A stretch of DNA of 64,000 nucleotides from NCBI GenBank assembly GCA_037447655.1, contig JBBHKE010003295.1, forward strand, positions 62,001-126,000, in the 5' to 3' direction. The stretch is from Zygnema cylindricum. Its lineage: Eukaryota > Streptophyta > Zygnematophyceae > Zygnematales > Zygnemataceae. A program made the position numbers and the translations under genes. Positions 11,529 to 24,175 of the stretch are shown in pieces (the first letter of the stretch is position 1; every line of letters begins with the position of its first letter). Under the pieces are notes generated by a model. It made no database searches and was not told the DNA's origin. It saw only the letters and a program-made list of their open reading frames with translations.

Positions 11529-14500
11529 TTACGAGAAAATGGTCACAGCAAACATTAGAAAAACACCCATCAATAATAATACTCCATCCAGAACTCCATT
11601 GAAATTTTTACTTTCACCGTGTTCCGCCAACTGATGCATAACAACATAAAGGACCGTTCCTGAGGACCCAGTAACCCCACAAAAGATCCCCGATCAGATT
11701 TACAGCGGAAAACCTTCTTTGTAGTCTTTTAACAGTTAATCATAATTACAAACCACCGTTAATGCATACACTGGTGATGTATTCTGTTGACAGATATTGG
11801 GATACTGTGATGTTTCTAGACGAAACGATTCCTGAAGTAAGGAAATTTCAACGGAATTAGTGAGTTTGTGATTTTTGAGAAAATCTCAGGATCAAAACAA
11901 TTAGTAGAGAACAGTCTTACTGGTAAAATATACTTTCAAGTACGTGCACATAATCACGCCATAATGACGCAAAATGACCGACAACCCCACCAATTAATAA
12001 CCCCATCAATCGATAAATGATCAATGGCTATCGAACATATTGATTTTAGCGGCACCGATGCAACATTAGATTCATTTTCCAACACCGTGACATAAATGCC
12101 ATATATACCAGAGCCATTCCATAACTTTCTTTACGTTAAGATGTAAGACTCCTCTTCAAAACCTCAGATAAACAGATTGTGCCAAGAAATGCTCAATACC
12201 AGGACCTTCACATCTGACGCTATTTAGAGGATCATGTTTGTGTGGCATTAGGAAAAAACAAAAACTGACAAAAATTTAAAAAAAATAAAAAAAATCGAAA
12301 ACTTTACCTGCCCCAAATGCTTGCACAAGGTCTGCAATAAGAGCTCCCACCGGGCCTTGAACTAGCAAGGTGGCCATTCCCACCACGATACCGAGAGGAG
12401 TCATTGCACAATACAAAAGCATCACTCCGATAGCCTTCTTCATAGGCACCTCCTCCCTGACAAACTGCATCCCTCACTCATACACGATGAAAAGTATGTT
12501 AAGAGTACACCACAAATTGCTATTAGCATTAACAACACTAATTCGGTGTCGGTTTTTTTCTGGTCCATGCACACAGAACAGCGTTAATAATCCTGACTGT
12601 TTTTTATCTTAACATTACTTTTGTAAGAGGCTTAAAGTTGTCCACGTCGTTCAAACCTAAATTGGAATAAATGACACTAAAGAAACAATACAAATTATTA
12701 AGGGTGAAAGCGATTCACGGAGTACTTTAACAAATAATTTCTCCTTGTAGCGCATGTTTTTCACCTCGCACAGGCAGCCCAGACATCCTCTTCTCAGAAT
12801 CTAGCCTCAGGTCAAAGGCTCAAAGGCGCCATCACTTTCACTATCAAAGATACATAAATTAAAGGGAAAAAAATAATAAACATTTCATAGGTGAAATCTT
12901 TCACTTTTGAACCCACCTGCAATCCGACCGAAAACGCCTCTGCACCTTTGTGAGCCACAAGAGCTATTAGAAGACTTAGAGCTCCATTCAAAGTGGCGGA
13001 CGAGCCCAGAGCCGCACCAACCACAAAGGAATGGACGGAAAGAAGAGCCGCTAACATTATGGACATGGCACCCTTCCCCTCAATGACAATATGGTGATGG
13101 TGAGCACCATGTATGTGCTGATGAAGACCAGAACATTGGTCAGAGTTTGAACCACCCCGAACATCGGACCACTGGCCCCAATCATGGGAATGGTTATCAG
13201 GGACATTTTCCTGCAAACCAGAATGGGTGGAAGAAGAATGAGGCTCCGAGAGACTCTTACGAAGGTGATGTAGGCAAGACTCTTCGTTCACTTCTATCGC
13301 TTCTACTGCAATTTGACTATTTTGAAAGTAGTTACAGCTTCTAGACAGACATTCAGATCTGTGCCTAGGATCCTCCACTTCCTTGTTATCTGGACGACCG
13401 TGTATATGACCAGAATGTGTATGGCCAGTGTCTTCTGACACTCTTCTCATCGGGCCTCCTTGCTTTTGTGCACTGAAGTCCTGAACATGTTGAAACAGGT
13501 CGTGGATAAAGTTTTTTGTCTGACTTTGACTTTGTCCTGTTCTTGAGTGTTGGTGCTCCTTCCCTCGGGTAGCATCAGGAGTCCTATCTCCGGCTATGCT
13601 GGTTATGAGAGGAAAACCTTCAGGTTCATCTGGAACTTGCACATATTCCCTTTGAACTGGCACTTCAATTTCTGACACCGAGACAGGGGGCAACATAGGT
13701 AAACGTAACGTTTCAACACCTCCTTGGGGCAAGGTTGGTAGTAGAGCTCCAGATCTACAAACCACAGGGCCATACGATGCGACAGTCTCCACCTGCACGA
13801 GATGTTTTCGAGTGCATGTCATAAAGAAATATTGAATATCAAACTGTTCTGCTAAGCTAATCATCTCACGATCCATAACTGCCATTCTTCCAACTGTGAG
13901 AAATTATGTATCCCATCTCCATTTTTTAGCCTTATCTCGCAGGTCCCTGCGACGTTTGACTCAATCAACAAAACAAAAAAGAAGTGTAAATGTTGGGAGA
14001 AATGGCATGACGACTCCTCTCTCTCACCTGCACATAGCAGATGCTCCCTCCTCCAGACTTCTCCGCCTGTGTTGCAACTGCGAGCATTCGCTCTTTCTCC
14101 GGTCCCCACAGTACTTCCCCGTGGCGCTCCAGAAACCACACAACTACAAATCCTAAAGTTGCCACACCAAACGCCAATGGAAACTCCCGACCATCCGGCA
14201 ACTTGCCCCATCCAGCTTCCCGGATCCCCTCATCTGACTCCGGCAACATGTGAAGGAGGCCGACTCCTAAGAATACGCCCGCAGCAAAGTATCTGCTGGC
14301 GGCAGTTATGAATATCTGCAGGCATGGAGCAAAGATGACGAGCTGTTTAAAACCGATTAAAATACCAAAGAGCTGTTAAGTTCCACTCCTATGGCTGACA
14401 CTACGAAAGTGATGTCATTGTTTTATTGAAGTAAAGTTCGTCTTTGAATGCCAAATTAAATAAAAAACGCAAGAACAAGCAAGAACTTTTCCACCAATGG

Positions 14501-15430
14501 ATAAAGAAAAACGCAGGTTTGCTATCAAGTACAAAACATCAACTCACATGTTTCCTTTCATGGAACAAAGAACAAAACAAAAAACAAAAAGAGGAAACAC
14601 CTCACTCATTATATCCTCTCCCTTTGCAAGCTACACTCCCAAAGCTATTGATATAAAGGGATTACTAGTGCAAATGCGGAATTAGTATGCATAACACAAA
14701 TCTAAGTGAAGGGCCACGTGGCGACTTGTAGTCCATCCCTTGAATTTAAGTGCCAGCAGTAATTTGTAATTTTTTGGCCTTAAAAGTCGCCACCGAATCA
14801 TTAACACAAGTGAACTACTACTACTACTACTGTTACTAAGTTTTGTGAGCTTGCTACTGCTATTTTTCCCAAGACATTCAAGAGGAGATAACTTTCCCCG
14901 CAGAAACACACACATCCGTACATCTGCAAAATGTGCAATTTCACCATTTCTTCCAAACAGTGAAAAAACGATGCCAAAACGGAGCATAGATTTACAAAAT
15001 GAAGAGCACAATGACAATTTTTGACAAAGACTTTTTTGGTTGTCTGACAAATTCTGTTAGGCGATTCCACAGACACAAAAATTACCCATGCTCACTGCCA
15101 TAAATGAAGAATTTGCCAACATAGCGTATAAGAAGTTTATGCTTAGTACAATGCAATCAAAATGTTTTTATCCGTAAATTTTTATCAATGTAAAAAGTGT
15201 GTTTTTCTTAGGCTAGATGTTAAAAATAAGAAAAAACGGTTAAAACATACCCTTTTATCATCGGAAAGCGAGCTCAGTCGAAGAGGAAGGAAACTTCCGG
15301 CTATGGAGATTGCAAAAACGAGAAATAGTGCACTAATTTTAAAAATGGTGATGAACCATTCGTGTGGGACCAGGGAGGAAGTGGAATCATTATCAGAAAA
15401 TGCAAAAAACAGTCTATCTCCTTTGTCCAT
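11529..15430 (-). CDS. ZIP-family divalent metal transporter, 8 transmembrane segments
   Basis: Exons on the minus strand are 15430-15251, 14315-14028, 13792-12917, 12464-12308 and 11659-11529. Phases match at all four GT-AG introns, giving 1632 nt (543 residues). Predicted membrane helices lie at about 27-50, 63-84, 105-123, 398-418, 425-447, 458-483, 486-510 and 522-543. A long histidine-rich loop (about 157-397) with HSGHIHG and HHHH runs lies between helices 3 and 4, as is usual for ZIP. Helix 4 carries VHSFVVGAALG and helix 5 VAHKGAEAFSVG, which are the metal-site helices; the HK form resembles the ZIPII type more than the HQxxEG of plant IRT-like ZIPs. The C-terminus ends GVLLLMGVFLMFAVTIFS. 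ZIP proteins import zinc, iron or manganese into the cytosol from outside or from organelles; the substrate and membrane cannot be told here. The start is the only ATG in frame before an upstream stop. A 357-codon open frame begins upstream of the exon 3 acceptor but includes intron sequence. Confidence 0.88.
12504..12560. mobile_element. MITE end fragment in a ZIP intron
   Basis: The text TACACCACAAATTGCTATTAG matches the MITE terminal repeat with a few changes and is followed by the usual ACACTAATT-type subterminal text. No matching right end was found nearby, so this looks like a solo end. Confidence 0.45.
14655..14820. mobile_element. Decayed short MITE in the first ZIP intron
   Basis: The core GGGCCACGTGGCGACTTGTAGTC resembles the cores at 7464 and 35990 in the short MITE subfamily, and it is followed by the GGCC-TTAAAAG text also seen at 36040. 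The terminal repeats are too eroded to place the ends exactly. Confidence 0.45.
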
Positions 15431-15585
15431 AGTGATCCTGTTTAGTATCTGCTTGGTTTAATCTATAGTTTCAGTTCCCCACGCAAAAGAACTGCTAAGC
15501 ATCAGTGATACAATTTGAGAAATACCGAGGAGAATCGTTTGGTTTCACGTGTCATTCGAAGAAGAAGAGAGACCTAAGTCGACAC

Positions 15586-15708
15586 TACACCGCGAATCGT
15601 AATTAGAGTAAATTACTCTAATTCGGTCGCTCGAAATTTCGACTCTATCACATGAAATAGAGTAAATGATTCTAATTTTTTCATTATTCTATTTAAGGTA
15701 AAGTTTAA
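15586..15708 (-). mobile_element. Partial MITE of the 685-bp type
   Basis: It starts CACCGCGAATCGTAATTAG at 15588 after a TA. It matches, inverted, positions about 23852-23970, the end of the full-length copy at 23285-23969. The match stops abruptly at about 15708, where another MITE begins, so this copy was truncated or interrupted by that insertion. Confidence 0.65.
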
Positions 15709-16244
15709 CGCGAATCGTTATTAGTGTCAAAGTCACTAATTTGGGTTCTTAAAATTTTGATTTTTTTTTTCAAATAGGATACATGATTTTAATTTTTCCT
15801 TGACGTTAATTAAGGTACCGTACAAAATAAAGCAAAGCCCGAAAGTACAATAAAATATAAATAGTGTGGTGTACGGTCGATGTCAGACCGTAAATAACTG
15901 TACCTTTTCAAGTCAAAATTAACAAAAAATAAATTAAATCAGACGCGCAAGCGTGAGAAATTGCGCTCAAAAAAACGTGATTAGTCTGACACGTAAATTA
16001 GTATAGCATGTACGGATATTTTAGATTCGCGACGGCGTACGATTTCTAATGTTTTGTACGGATACATATATTACTGTACATAATCGTACGGCGAATAATC
16101 CATTTTTGCTATTCACAAATTAGAATAGACGCCGAAATTAGAATACACCTTTTTTTCTTTTTAAATCAAATTCATAATTAGCATCAATTACGGTAAATAT
16201 TCTTCAGCACTATTTAAACATCGACACTAATAACGATTCGTGGT
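15709..16244. mobile_element. MITE of about 535 bp
   Basis: It begins CGCGAATCGTTATTAGTGTC and ends GACACTAATAACGATTCG at about 16240. Its left 200 bp are the inverted counterpart of window positions 1-206. Its right 285 bp match 388-670 directly. The family is therefore found on both flanks of the two-gene block at 2.4-15.4 kb. Confidence 0.7.
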
Positions 16245-18385
16245 CGTATAAATCTCGATACCCCCCTTCTGGGCTACATGACATAATCCTAGCCTTGGTT
16301 TACCACTGACAACTGGACGCGTCACGAGTACAAGAAAAAGAAACGAAAATTCAGATAGAACAAAAGTGGTTGAATAGTTTTATTTTTACGATCGCTATAC
16401 TGTATTGCAACTGCCTAGAGGGATGGAAACTCGACAAACTTTCTAATTTTTTTCCTTTAACCAAAAAAAAAGGCCTCGTAGGCAATTTTCCAATATTTTG
16501 TTTAACCTCGTTTAATTCTAATTTAAATTAGCTTTGTTTGATTTTATTTTCCTTTTCTTTCAGCCAGAATTGGTTTGTTTAGTAGTAAAGGGATGCATTG
16601 TACGGAACCAAACAACTAAAAAAAAAACTCAAATAGAGTTAGAAACAAAACAGGACAACTATATATGGATAACTTCAGTTTTCAATAAATAGATAAAGCT
16701 CAAAGTTCCAGAAATTGCAAAAAAAAATGAAAATTTCAATGGATTTTATTTCAAAAAATGATAATCAGCTTGTTTTTAATTAAACTGACCGGAAGTATGT
16801 TTTCCCACCTTACAACGTCCGCTTGACAAAACTTATAAATTTAAAATGTTCGAATATTGATTGTAAATGTTCAGATATTGAACCAACGGATATTATCTGT
16901 TTTTATTGTCTTTCCTTTTGTTTTAGTTTTTTTATGTGATTGCAGGAGCGGTTTTTTCTATTGCAGGAGCATTTTTTTCAACATGCAAAGTGTTACAAAG
17001 CTTTAGAGAAGTTTGGATTGGATTGGATTGGGCGAAATTCCGTGTGTAGTTTTTTCAAAAAAATTAAAGTTTCGCGTGCATGATCCTTCTTACGTTTTCA
17101 TTCGTCCACGGTGGCAAGTCTGCTAGATTTGTAAAAACGCCAAGGTACATCCGTACATGAACTGTATCGCCGCTTCATTGGGGAAATCGTATAAACGTAA
17201 AATTACTGTACTGTACTCGCCCTATTGCTTTATTGACACATGCTCAAACATCATTTTTTTGGTATTTTTCTTTTTTCTTTTTTTCCTACCTTTCGTAGAA
17301 ACGTACAGGGACTTTGTACTGATTGTAAACGTTTCTGTCATGATGTTAACTTACTGCAAAAGTTGCGATGGAAAATCCATCCGAGTATAAATGGGGTAAA
17401 AGGTGAAAAACATTGGACAACAATAGTGAGGAGAAAAAAATCATGGTGTAAAAGATCAAACACACTAAGACAACGCTAAATATAAGAATTATCACCAACT
17501 CTAATAGCAATTATAAATTCAGTGGTGGGGACTCCCTCAATATCTCAATACAAAACGTTTTCTGTGCACAGTCACAAAGAAATTCATTGAAATACCTATC
17601 TAAGATCCAAAAATCTCCATTGCTTTTGGGACAAACTCATCGGTCAAGTCTCGAAGGTGTAAAAAGGCTTGATTTCGTGCAACAAGTGATATGATCACAC
17701 GAGTCATGAGAAAAGCCACGTAAAATGGAAATAATTCATTCACTTTATGGGCGTCTTAGGCCAATGTAACAATTTCACCTACAACGAAATAAAAAGTGAA
17801 TGGTAAAAGTGAAACCACCCAATAATGTTGCTGGTGTAATATAAGTTACATAAATCAAACCTAACGACCATAAGGAAAGTGGAACGCAATTTTCTTGGAA
17901 TTTAAAGAGCCCCTTTGGTCGAGGCTCAACCATATGGTGTAACCTGTCGAAAAGACGATCATCAAATACCTTAAGAAAATAAAAAAATGAAGTCGATAGT
18001 GGTAATATTTGCACAATACATTGAAAACGTTGAGCAAAACAACATGGAAGAATTTGAAATGCCACTTTGGAATTTGAAAGCTTGGAAGGGTCTTCGCATG
18101 CGATAGATCCTTCAACAAAACATCATCAAACACTTGGTATACAAAATGAGGGGCTCTTATGGAGAAAGTTAAGGCGTTAATACCCTCTTACGAATAAACA
18201 AAGGAAAACCTGCGAGGAATGGAAGATTAAGTGGCAACTCCGTAGGGACCAAGCCGCACAACTAAAAGGTTTAATAAATGGATAGATCTTACAAAAAAAC
18301 ATAACGATATGATGAAAGGCGTGTGTAACGTTATCGTAGTGCCCCCTAATATGCTTATTATTTGTGATACAATGGAATAACAATT
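16245..18385. other. Non-coding stretch, no recognised gene
   Basis: AT-rich sequence with short open frames only (77-79 codons + at 17157-17479; 90 and 96 codons - at 17775-18133). None shows a motif I recognise and none has a convincing splice partner. I see no terminal repeats in it. Confidence 0.4.
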
Positions 18386-18925
18386 AAGGCTACGTCCCCA
18401 TGTATTAAAGTATCGATTTAATATGTCGTTTTCACCCTAAACACAGTTCCGTACGATAAAAACTTTAACCGTACAAATAAATAAATTCTTGAAAAGTACA
18501 GCAAACGTCAAGTCGATACTTTGAATGTACTTCATGCTTGTTGTCATCTTAACAATTTGTTGGCATTTTCCTTTTTCCGACCCCCAGGCAAGAGAATCCA
18601 ACCAGTCAAAAAACTTTATCAATAATCACCTCGCGAGGTGATTTCATGGAAAGTATCGCCCAAACAACAAATGAAAAACGGTCCAAGCACGTGCCACACA
18701 AGTGGGAAAATTATAGGACAAGGGAGAGTACTCAATATTTTTTTCCCTTCCCGTCACGCGCATGCACGGAAAAGACGAGGATGTACGGAAAAAAACATGC
18801 AGAGGTCTCGGACCTCCACTTTCATTCATGGGTTCTTCTGTATAATTTTGCGTCGTCGTCGCCTCTCCCCTCTCCCTCTCACACTATCACTTTTATCTCA
18901 CACTTTTTAGAATGAGGCACGACAA
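18386..18925 (-). repeat. Dispersed repeat R1, copy 2 (inverted relative to copy 1)
   Basis: This is the inverted copy of about 917-1450. It shares the GACGTCCCCATGT-like end near 18390, the GGCAAGAGAATCCA text near 18588 and the CACTTTTTAGAATGAGGCAC text ending at about 18920. No protein-coding signal is consistent between the copies. Confidence 0.65.
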
Positions 18926-19084
18926 AACTGGTATGAAATGGAAGATATTTGAAAAATAATTATTTTGACTACCGTTATGTATGTTTTTATGCCAAGTAAA
19001 GCGAATAATAGTCGCGAGCAACCCGGTGCTTTGCCCTTTGGATGTGACGGGATCGCAAGCGCAAAAATTAATAGTACGATACTG

Positions 19085-19335
19085 TACGTTACTTTGCCGG
19101 TATTGATAACACGACATTTTGGCGTGACGTAGAATTTGTCTGGCCATTTAGCATACCATTACAACCACGCGAAATACAACAAATAAGATTGTACCACGTG
19201 TCTTTTTTCATTACATCAAAATTGGAACATGACAAAGCCAATCAAAACTCAAATCACTCAACGGCTAAAGATCTTACACAAAAACAATCGACGGTCGATT
19301 GTCGTTGTCACCAGAGACGAAGGCGACTACATTGC
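19085..19335 (+). repeat. Dispersed direct repeat R2, copy 1
   Basis: About 250 bp that recurs in the same orientation at about 24472-24712. Shared landmarks include ATTGATAACACGACATTTTGG, GATTGTACCACGTGTC and GTTGTCACCAGAGACGAAGG. The two copies are about 85-90 percent alike by eye. I could not identify terminal repeats or a reading frame shared by both. Confidence 0.65.
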
Positions 19336-19659
19336 TTTTCTATTTTAGAAAAAGGGCAAAGCAAAAAATTAAAAAGCGAGACGGATTAAGCGTACACTAC
19401 GCTAATAGCGATTAGCGGTGAAGTGTACGCATAGTGGCGTGATGTGACGGGATCGTACGCGCAAAAATGAAAAGTACCTTTTTTTTACAATTATGTCCGT
19501 TTACTTCCTTGCTACTGTACTCTTCTAGGTGACGACAAAATGTCAAACGTTTCGATTTCTGAGATCGGCGGTTGTGGACTGCCTTGTCAACATCTCCCGT
19601 TGTCTCGTCATTGGAGCGCGAATCTAGTTCTCTTCCTGTCAACTGGTACCTCTATCTCC

Positions 19660-19790
19660 CTTTCCCTCCCTCCCTCCCTCCCTCCCTTTCCCCTTCATCA
19701 ATTCTATATAGTTTGAATATTCTATAGAGGAGAGGGAGAGGGAGAGGGAGAGGGAAAGGGAGAGAGAGAGGAGAGGGAGGGGAGAAGTGA
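19660..19790. repeat. Pyrimidine then purine low-complexity tracts
   Basis: A CCCT-rich run (about 19660-19692) is followed after some 40 bp by a GGGAGA-rich run (about 19730-19785). Being roughly complementary, the two tracts could form a hairpin or a triplex-type structure. The serine/leucine-rich open frame on the minus strand is an artefact of this composition. Confidence 0.6.
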
Positions 19791-20101
19791 AGTTGTTTGT
19801 TTTCTGATTGGAGGGTGAGAGGGAGGCTATTGCCAAGTATGTAGTGACAGTCGGTGCCTTGGCCGCCCTCACAAGTACCCTACACGAATCTCTCATTCCT
19901 CAGGTACCTTTTTCTATCAGTTTATGTCCAATCTTGTCATTTTAATTTATCAGTTTTATGCGAAAGCTTTATCTTCTTTTTGTCATTTGTCAACATTATC
20001 GCACGCTTTTATCAGAGTTGTGCTAGTTTAGGAAAACATTGCACCTTAATTAGTGTGGTTTAAATTGTACAAGGAAGCATTAGTCAGAGTCGAAAATACA
20101 T

Positions 20102-20275
<174 letters not shown>

Positions 20276-20689
20276 TATTTATACCGCCATAGTTTTTATA
20301 CGCTTAGTTTCTCCCTCTTTCTCTCAACACGAAGCCAACAATGGTTTCCTTTCACCTCTTTGAATCTAAATAGTGTGGTTTTTTGCGCAGCCATCTCTGC
20401 CAAGATGTTTCATATTCTTTTCGTTTCAATGCAATGTATGTTGTGATGTGTTATGTTGTTTGTTGGGATCCGTTTATTTTGGATATATTTGTGGTACATC
20501 AATCTACAATCTATTCAGTTTTCAGTCCGATTATCCAAACGTTTTATTTGTTTACTTTCAGTTTTGTTCTTTTTATGACATTTATATAAAAATCTCGAAT
20601 TAAATAAACTCTTGTAAGGAATGTTGACGGAACGTGGAGCGCTCTACCATCGGCTGAGTCTACTTGTGCTCTCAAAGTTATCTTGTAAA

Positions 20690-21480
20690 GAAAAAACAAA
20701 TGTTATTATATGTACATTTTATATAAAACATCGGTTGACATTGACAATTATATAATATTATATCTAACTGGTATACTACATATGTTATAGCAAGTTTAAT
20801 ATAACTGTTATATTATTATAGTTTTAACCAGTTATACATTGTATATTGTCTAACTATCATACTGTGTTAATTTTTCTATTGAGAACTAACTATTTTATTA
20901 TATATATTTGAACATTTATATCTAGCTGTTATAATGTGTTAATTATTAGTGTTAACTAACTATTACATTATATTTTTTTATAACAGTTTACATTATATTT
21001 ATCTTTACTGTTAAAATTAACTGTTATATTATAAATTTTATAACAGTTGTATCTAACCGTTATAGTATATTAATTATTATAAGTAAAACAAACTTTTACA
21101 TTATAGTAATTATAACAGTTGAAACTAACTGTTATGTTATATATTTTATGACAATTATATCTAACCATTACATTATGTTTATTACATTTATGTCTAACCA
21201 TTACATTATGTTTATTATAATTGTTATAAGTATACAGTACAACTATAGCAGTAGTTGTAACAGTAGTTCATATATTATACTTTAACTAAAATTATATACA
21301 TTGTTTATTATATAACTCCTACGTCAAATATATTAAACAGATAAAAACGTGCATTATTGTATATATTACAAATATTACTTATGTTAAATATATATTATAA
21401 CGTTTTATACTATATCAGTTACATGTGATAGAAATAATATTCGATATGTTTTATATATTCCAATTGTCATTATGTATACG
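20690..21480. repeat. AT-rich block built from TAACAGTTA-type units
   Basis: Nearly 800 bp of very AT-rich sequence in which short units such as AACTGTTATATTATA and TATAACAGTTGTATCTAAC recur on both strands. Many form small palindromes (AACTGTTAT..ATAACAGTT). No open frame is present. It resembles a degenerate satellite or a matrix-attachment-like AT tract. Confidence 0.6.
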
Positions 21481-21732
21481 ACATTATGTATTTTTTGTTA
21501 TTCAGGTGTAAGTGTGTTTTTTTTCGGCTTTTGGGAGTTCTATTGTAGGTAAGCTCATTATGACACAAAAACCTCTTTTTCGATTCCATGTTACAAGGTT
21601 TGGGAATTGATTGTTTCGTGCTCTTTCCTTATTATTGTTTGGTTGTGAGTTTAAGTAATCTTATGTCAAAAAGGTAGTTATTAGTTATTTACTTTTATAG
21701 AGCATTGTCTGCTCCTACTGACATATGGGCTG

Positions 21733-22060
21733 ATGATGATGACGATGATGATGATGATGTAATGATGACGATAATGATGACGATGTGGATGATGTTGATA
21801 ATGATGATGATGATGACGATCATGATCATGGTGATGATGATTATGATGATGATGATGATGATGATAATGATGTAATGATGATGATGATGATGATGAAGAT
21901 GTTGACGATGATGATGTCGACGATGATGATGATGACGATGATGATGACGATGATGATGATGATAAAGATGAAGATGATGATGATGATGATGATGATGACG
22001 ATGACGATGATGATGGTGATGATGATGAAGATGTTGATGATGATGATGAGGATGTAATCA
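21733..22060. repeat. GAT trinucleotide microsatellite
   Basis: A long imperfect (GAT)n run with GAC and GTT variants. It yields poly-Asp/poly-Met frames on the plus strand and poly-Ser/poly-His frames on the minus strand, which are composition artefacts. It adjoins the 160-bp tandem repeat. Confidence 0.9.
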
Positions 22061-22765
22061 AAGTATCAACAAAACAAAGTATTCTAAGTATTTGTATTGA
22101 ATTTAAAAAAAAAAAACTAATATTTGTAATGCTTGTCATATAAAAAAAAACAAAGTAATCAAGTTTCACCAAAAAAAAGTAGTCAAATTATTTGTGTTGT
22201 ATTTTTTAAAAATGTATATACTAATGATTGTAATGTTCGTCAGCCTTTGAGCTGATAATGATGTTCAACATCTTTCTTGGTCTTTAAACTAAGTTGGTTG
22301 ATCGGAAAAACAAAGAATAAAAAATATTCAAAGTAACAATGTAATCTAACAAACAAGTATTATGATTGAAAACAGGTGTTTGTAATGTCGGTCAGCCTCC
22401 GAGCTGATAGTGATGTTTAGGCAACCTTCTAAGTCTTAGGACTAAGTTGGTTGATCACAAAAAAAAAAAAAAAAACAAAGTACTCAAAGTAATCAATCTA
22501 CTATAATAAACAACGAAAATTAATAAATAATAAGTGATTTTAATGTTAGTCAGCCTATGAGCTGATAATGATGTTTATGCAACCATCTGGGTCTTCGACT
22601 AAGGTGTTTGATCAAAAACAAAAAAAAGTACTTAAAGTAATTAACATATTCTAACAATAAAAAAAGATAAAAGAAAATACGTGTTTGTAGTGATAGTTAG
22701 CTATCGAGCTGATAATGATGTTGTTCCAACCATCTGGGTCTTTCGACTAAGTTGGTTGAATCCTA
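22060..22765 (+). repeat. Tandem repeat, about 160-bp unit, four good copies plus a decayed one
   Basis: Each unit has the same order: TTTGTAATGT, then GTCAGCC..GAGCTGATAATGATGTT, then CTAAGTTGGTTGATC, then an A-rich linker ending AAAGTA..CAAAGTAATC. Conserved blocks start near 22238, 22390, 22546 and 22692. A decayed first unit spans about 22060-22190. It has no coding frame. Confidence 0.8.
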
Positions 22766-23282
22766 TTTAAGTTTGATGTTTTTTTTTTTTTTTCTTATTT
22801 TTTTCTTTGTTATGTTTACATTTATTTCTTGCGTTTTTGTTATGTGTCCAGGGTTGTATTGCGGTTATTTATATTGTTTGTCTTTTTTTTGTTTTCTTTT
22901 TATGTGATATTATGTATTGATAAAAAAAAATATGAAAAATAGACATGCAACACCTTAATATAAAATAAACAAAAACCATTTTTATTATGTTTAAACGAAT
23001 AATGATAGAATACTGCTAATGGTTTAATGTGTATTCTAGATTTAACATTAAAATATTTAATAATACATGATATATTTAGTCCATTCATTCATATCATCCA
23101 TTAGATTGAGATCGAACGCTCAAATCAATGAGAAACTTTTACGCTTAATCAAACCCCCTACATGAACGAAACGCGAATTAAACCATCTAATTGGCATCGT
23201 CATGGTCTTACCATGTACAATGCGATGGTACAATGCGTACCATGTACGAAAATCGTACGTGACGCCAACACTGAAATTACGG
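22766..23282. other. AT-rich spacer
   Basis: This stretch lies between the tandem repeat and the next MITE. It contains T-rich runs and no open frame worth reporting. Near 23205-23260 the word GTACCATGTAC and close variants repeat three times. Confidence 0.35.
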
Positions 23283-23284
23283 TA

Positions 23285-23969
23285 CACCGCGAATCGTAAT
23301 TATAGTATAGTAAAAATTAGAGCAAAAAAACAAAAAAATAACAATTAGAGTTATAAACGTTAATTATTGTGATAGAACCTTTTCACAGAGGAATTTTATT
23401 CTACTTTATTTAAGTACTCTATATTAGCTTATGTCGGCAACAATTATCCGTGCAGTAATTATAAACACTAAATTATTTAGACATACGAAAACGGTCAGCC
23501 CGGATATTTTGACGTCATTATGACGTTAGTACTATTTGTCTCATAGATATATACTATTTGTCTCAACTCATACTCTTGTCGTTAAACTATAAAATTTTCA
23601 CATGTAAATTCATGTAAATGTTCACACGGGCGAGAATGTTGTCGACGGACGAAGCTATGCGAACGGGTTTTTTGTCGATGCGATTTAATTTTTTTGTTTA
23701 GTGCAATTTCACATATGAGCGCGATTCTATTAAATTATTATTTATACCTTTTTACTTATGAAAGTACAATTTTGCACAGTCAGACGTTGTCCGTACTCCA
23801 CACTATTTAAAACGAACCTATATTAGAATTTTTTGCGCTAATTAAACTTTACCTTAAATAGTATAATGAAAAAATTCGAATCATTGACTCTATTTAACGT
23901 GATAGAGTCGAAATATAGGGCGACCGAATTATCGTTATTTACTCTATTTAGTATTCACGATTCGCTGTG
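23285..23969. mobile_element. MITE of about 685 bp
   Basis: It starts CACCGCGAATCGTAATTAT after TA at 23283-23284 and ends TTCACGATTCGCTGTG before TA at 23970-23971. The right 120 bp recur inverted at 15588-15708. Interior text around 23620-23790 (GCGAGAATGTTGTCGACGGACGAAG) resembles the interior of the 551-bp copies. It is a non-autonomous element with no transposase. Confidence 0.75.
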
Positions 23970-23974
23970 TAGTG

Positions 23975-24175
23975 TACGGATATTGAGAACGCGACAACGT
24001 GGCGTGATGTGACGGGATCGCACGCGCAAAAGAATAAAGTACGATATTGTCCGTTACTTCACCGGTATTGATATCACGACATTTTAGTATGTACGGATAT
24101 TGACAAAACGACAACTCGGCGTGATGTACGGAATCGCATGCGAAAAAATTTAGCGTACGATACTGAATCGAGCGT
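23975..24175 (+). repeat. Two-unit tandem repeat (GTACGGATATTGA units)
   Basis: Two diverged units of about 110 bp, each containing GTACGGATATTGA, a GGCGTGATGT motif, a GATCGCACGCG/AATCGCATGCG motif and GTACGATA. Related single units are at about 19025-19110 and 19435-19480. It has no coding frame. Confidence 0.55.

Noticed and set aside
11990-12130. Candidate last ZIP exon with GSGIYGIYVTVLENES text
   Set aside because: It looked vaguely like helix 7, but the exon at 11659-11529 fits the phase, completes the family motif and ends in a stop.
12812-13885. 357-codon minus-strand frame taken as a single-exon gene
   Set aside because: Only 13792-12917 is exon. The first 31 codons are intron, since phase and the acceptor at 13794-13793 fit the neighbouring ZIP exons.
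21681-22172. Long poly-Ser/poly-His (-) and poly-Asp/poly-Met (+) open frames
   Set aside because: They are read-throughs of a GAT microsatellite with no start context, domain or splice partner.
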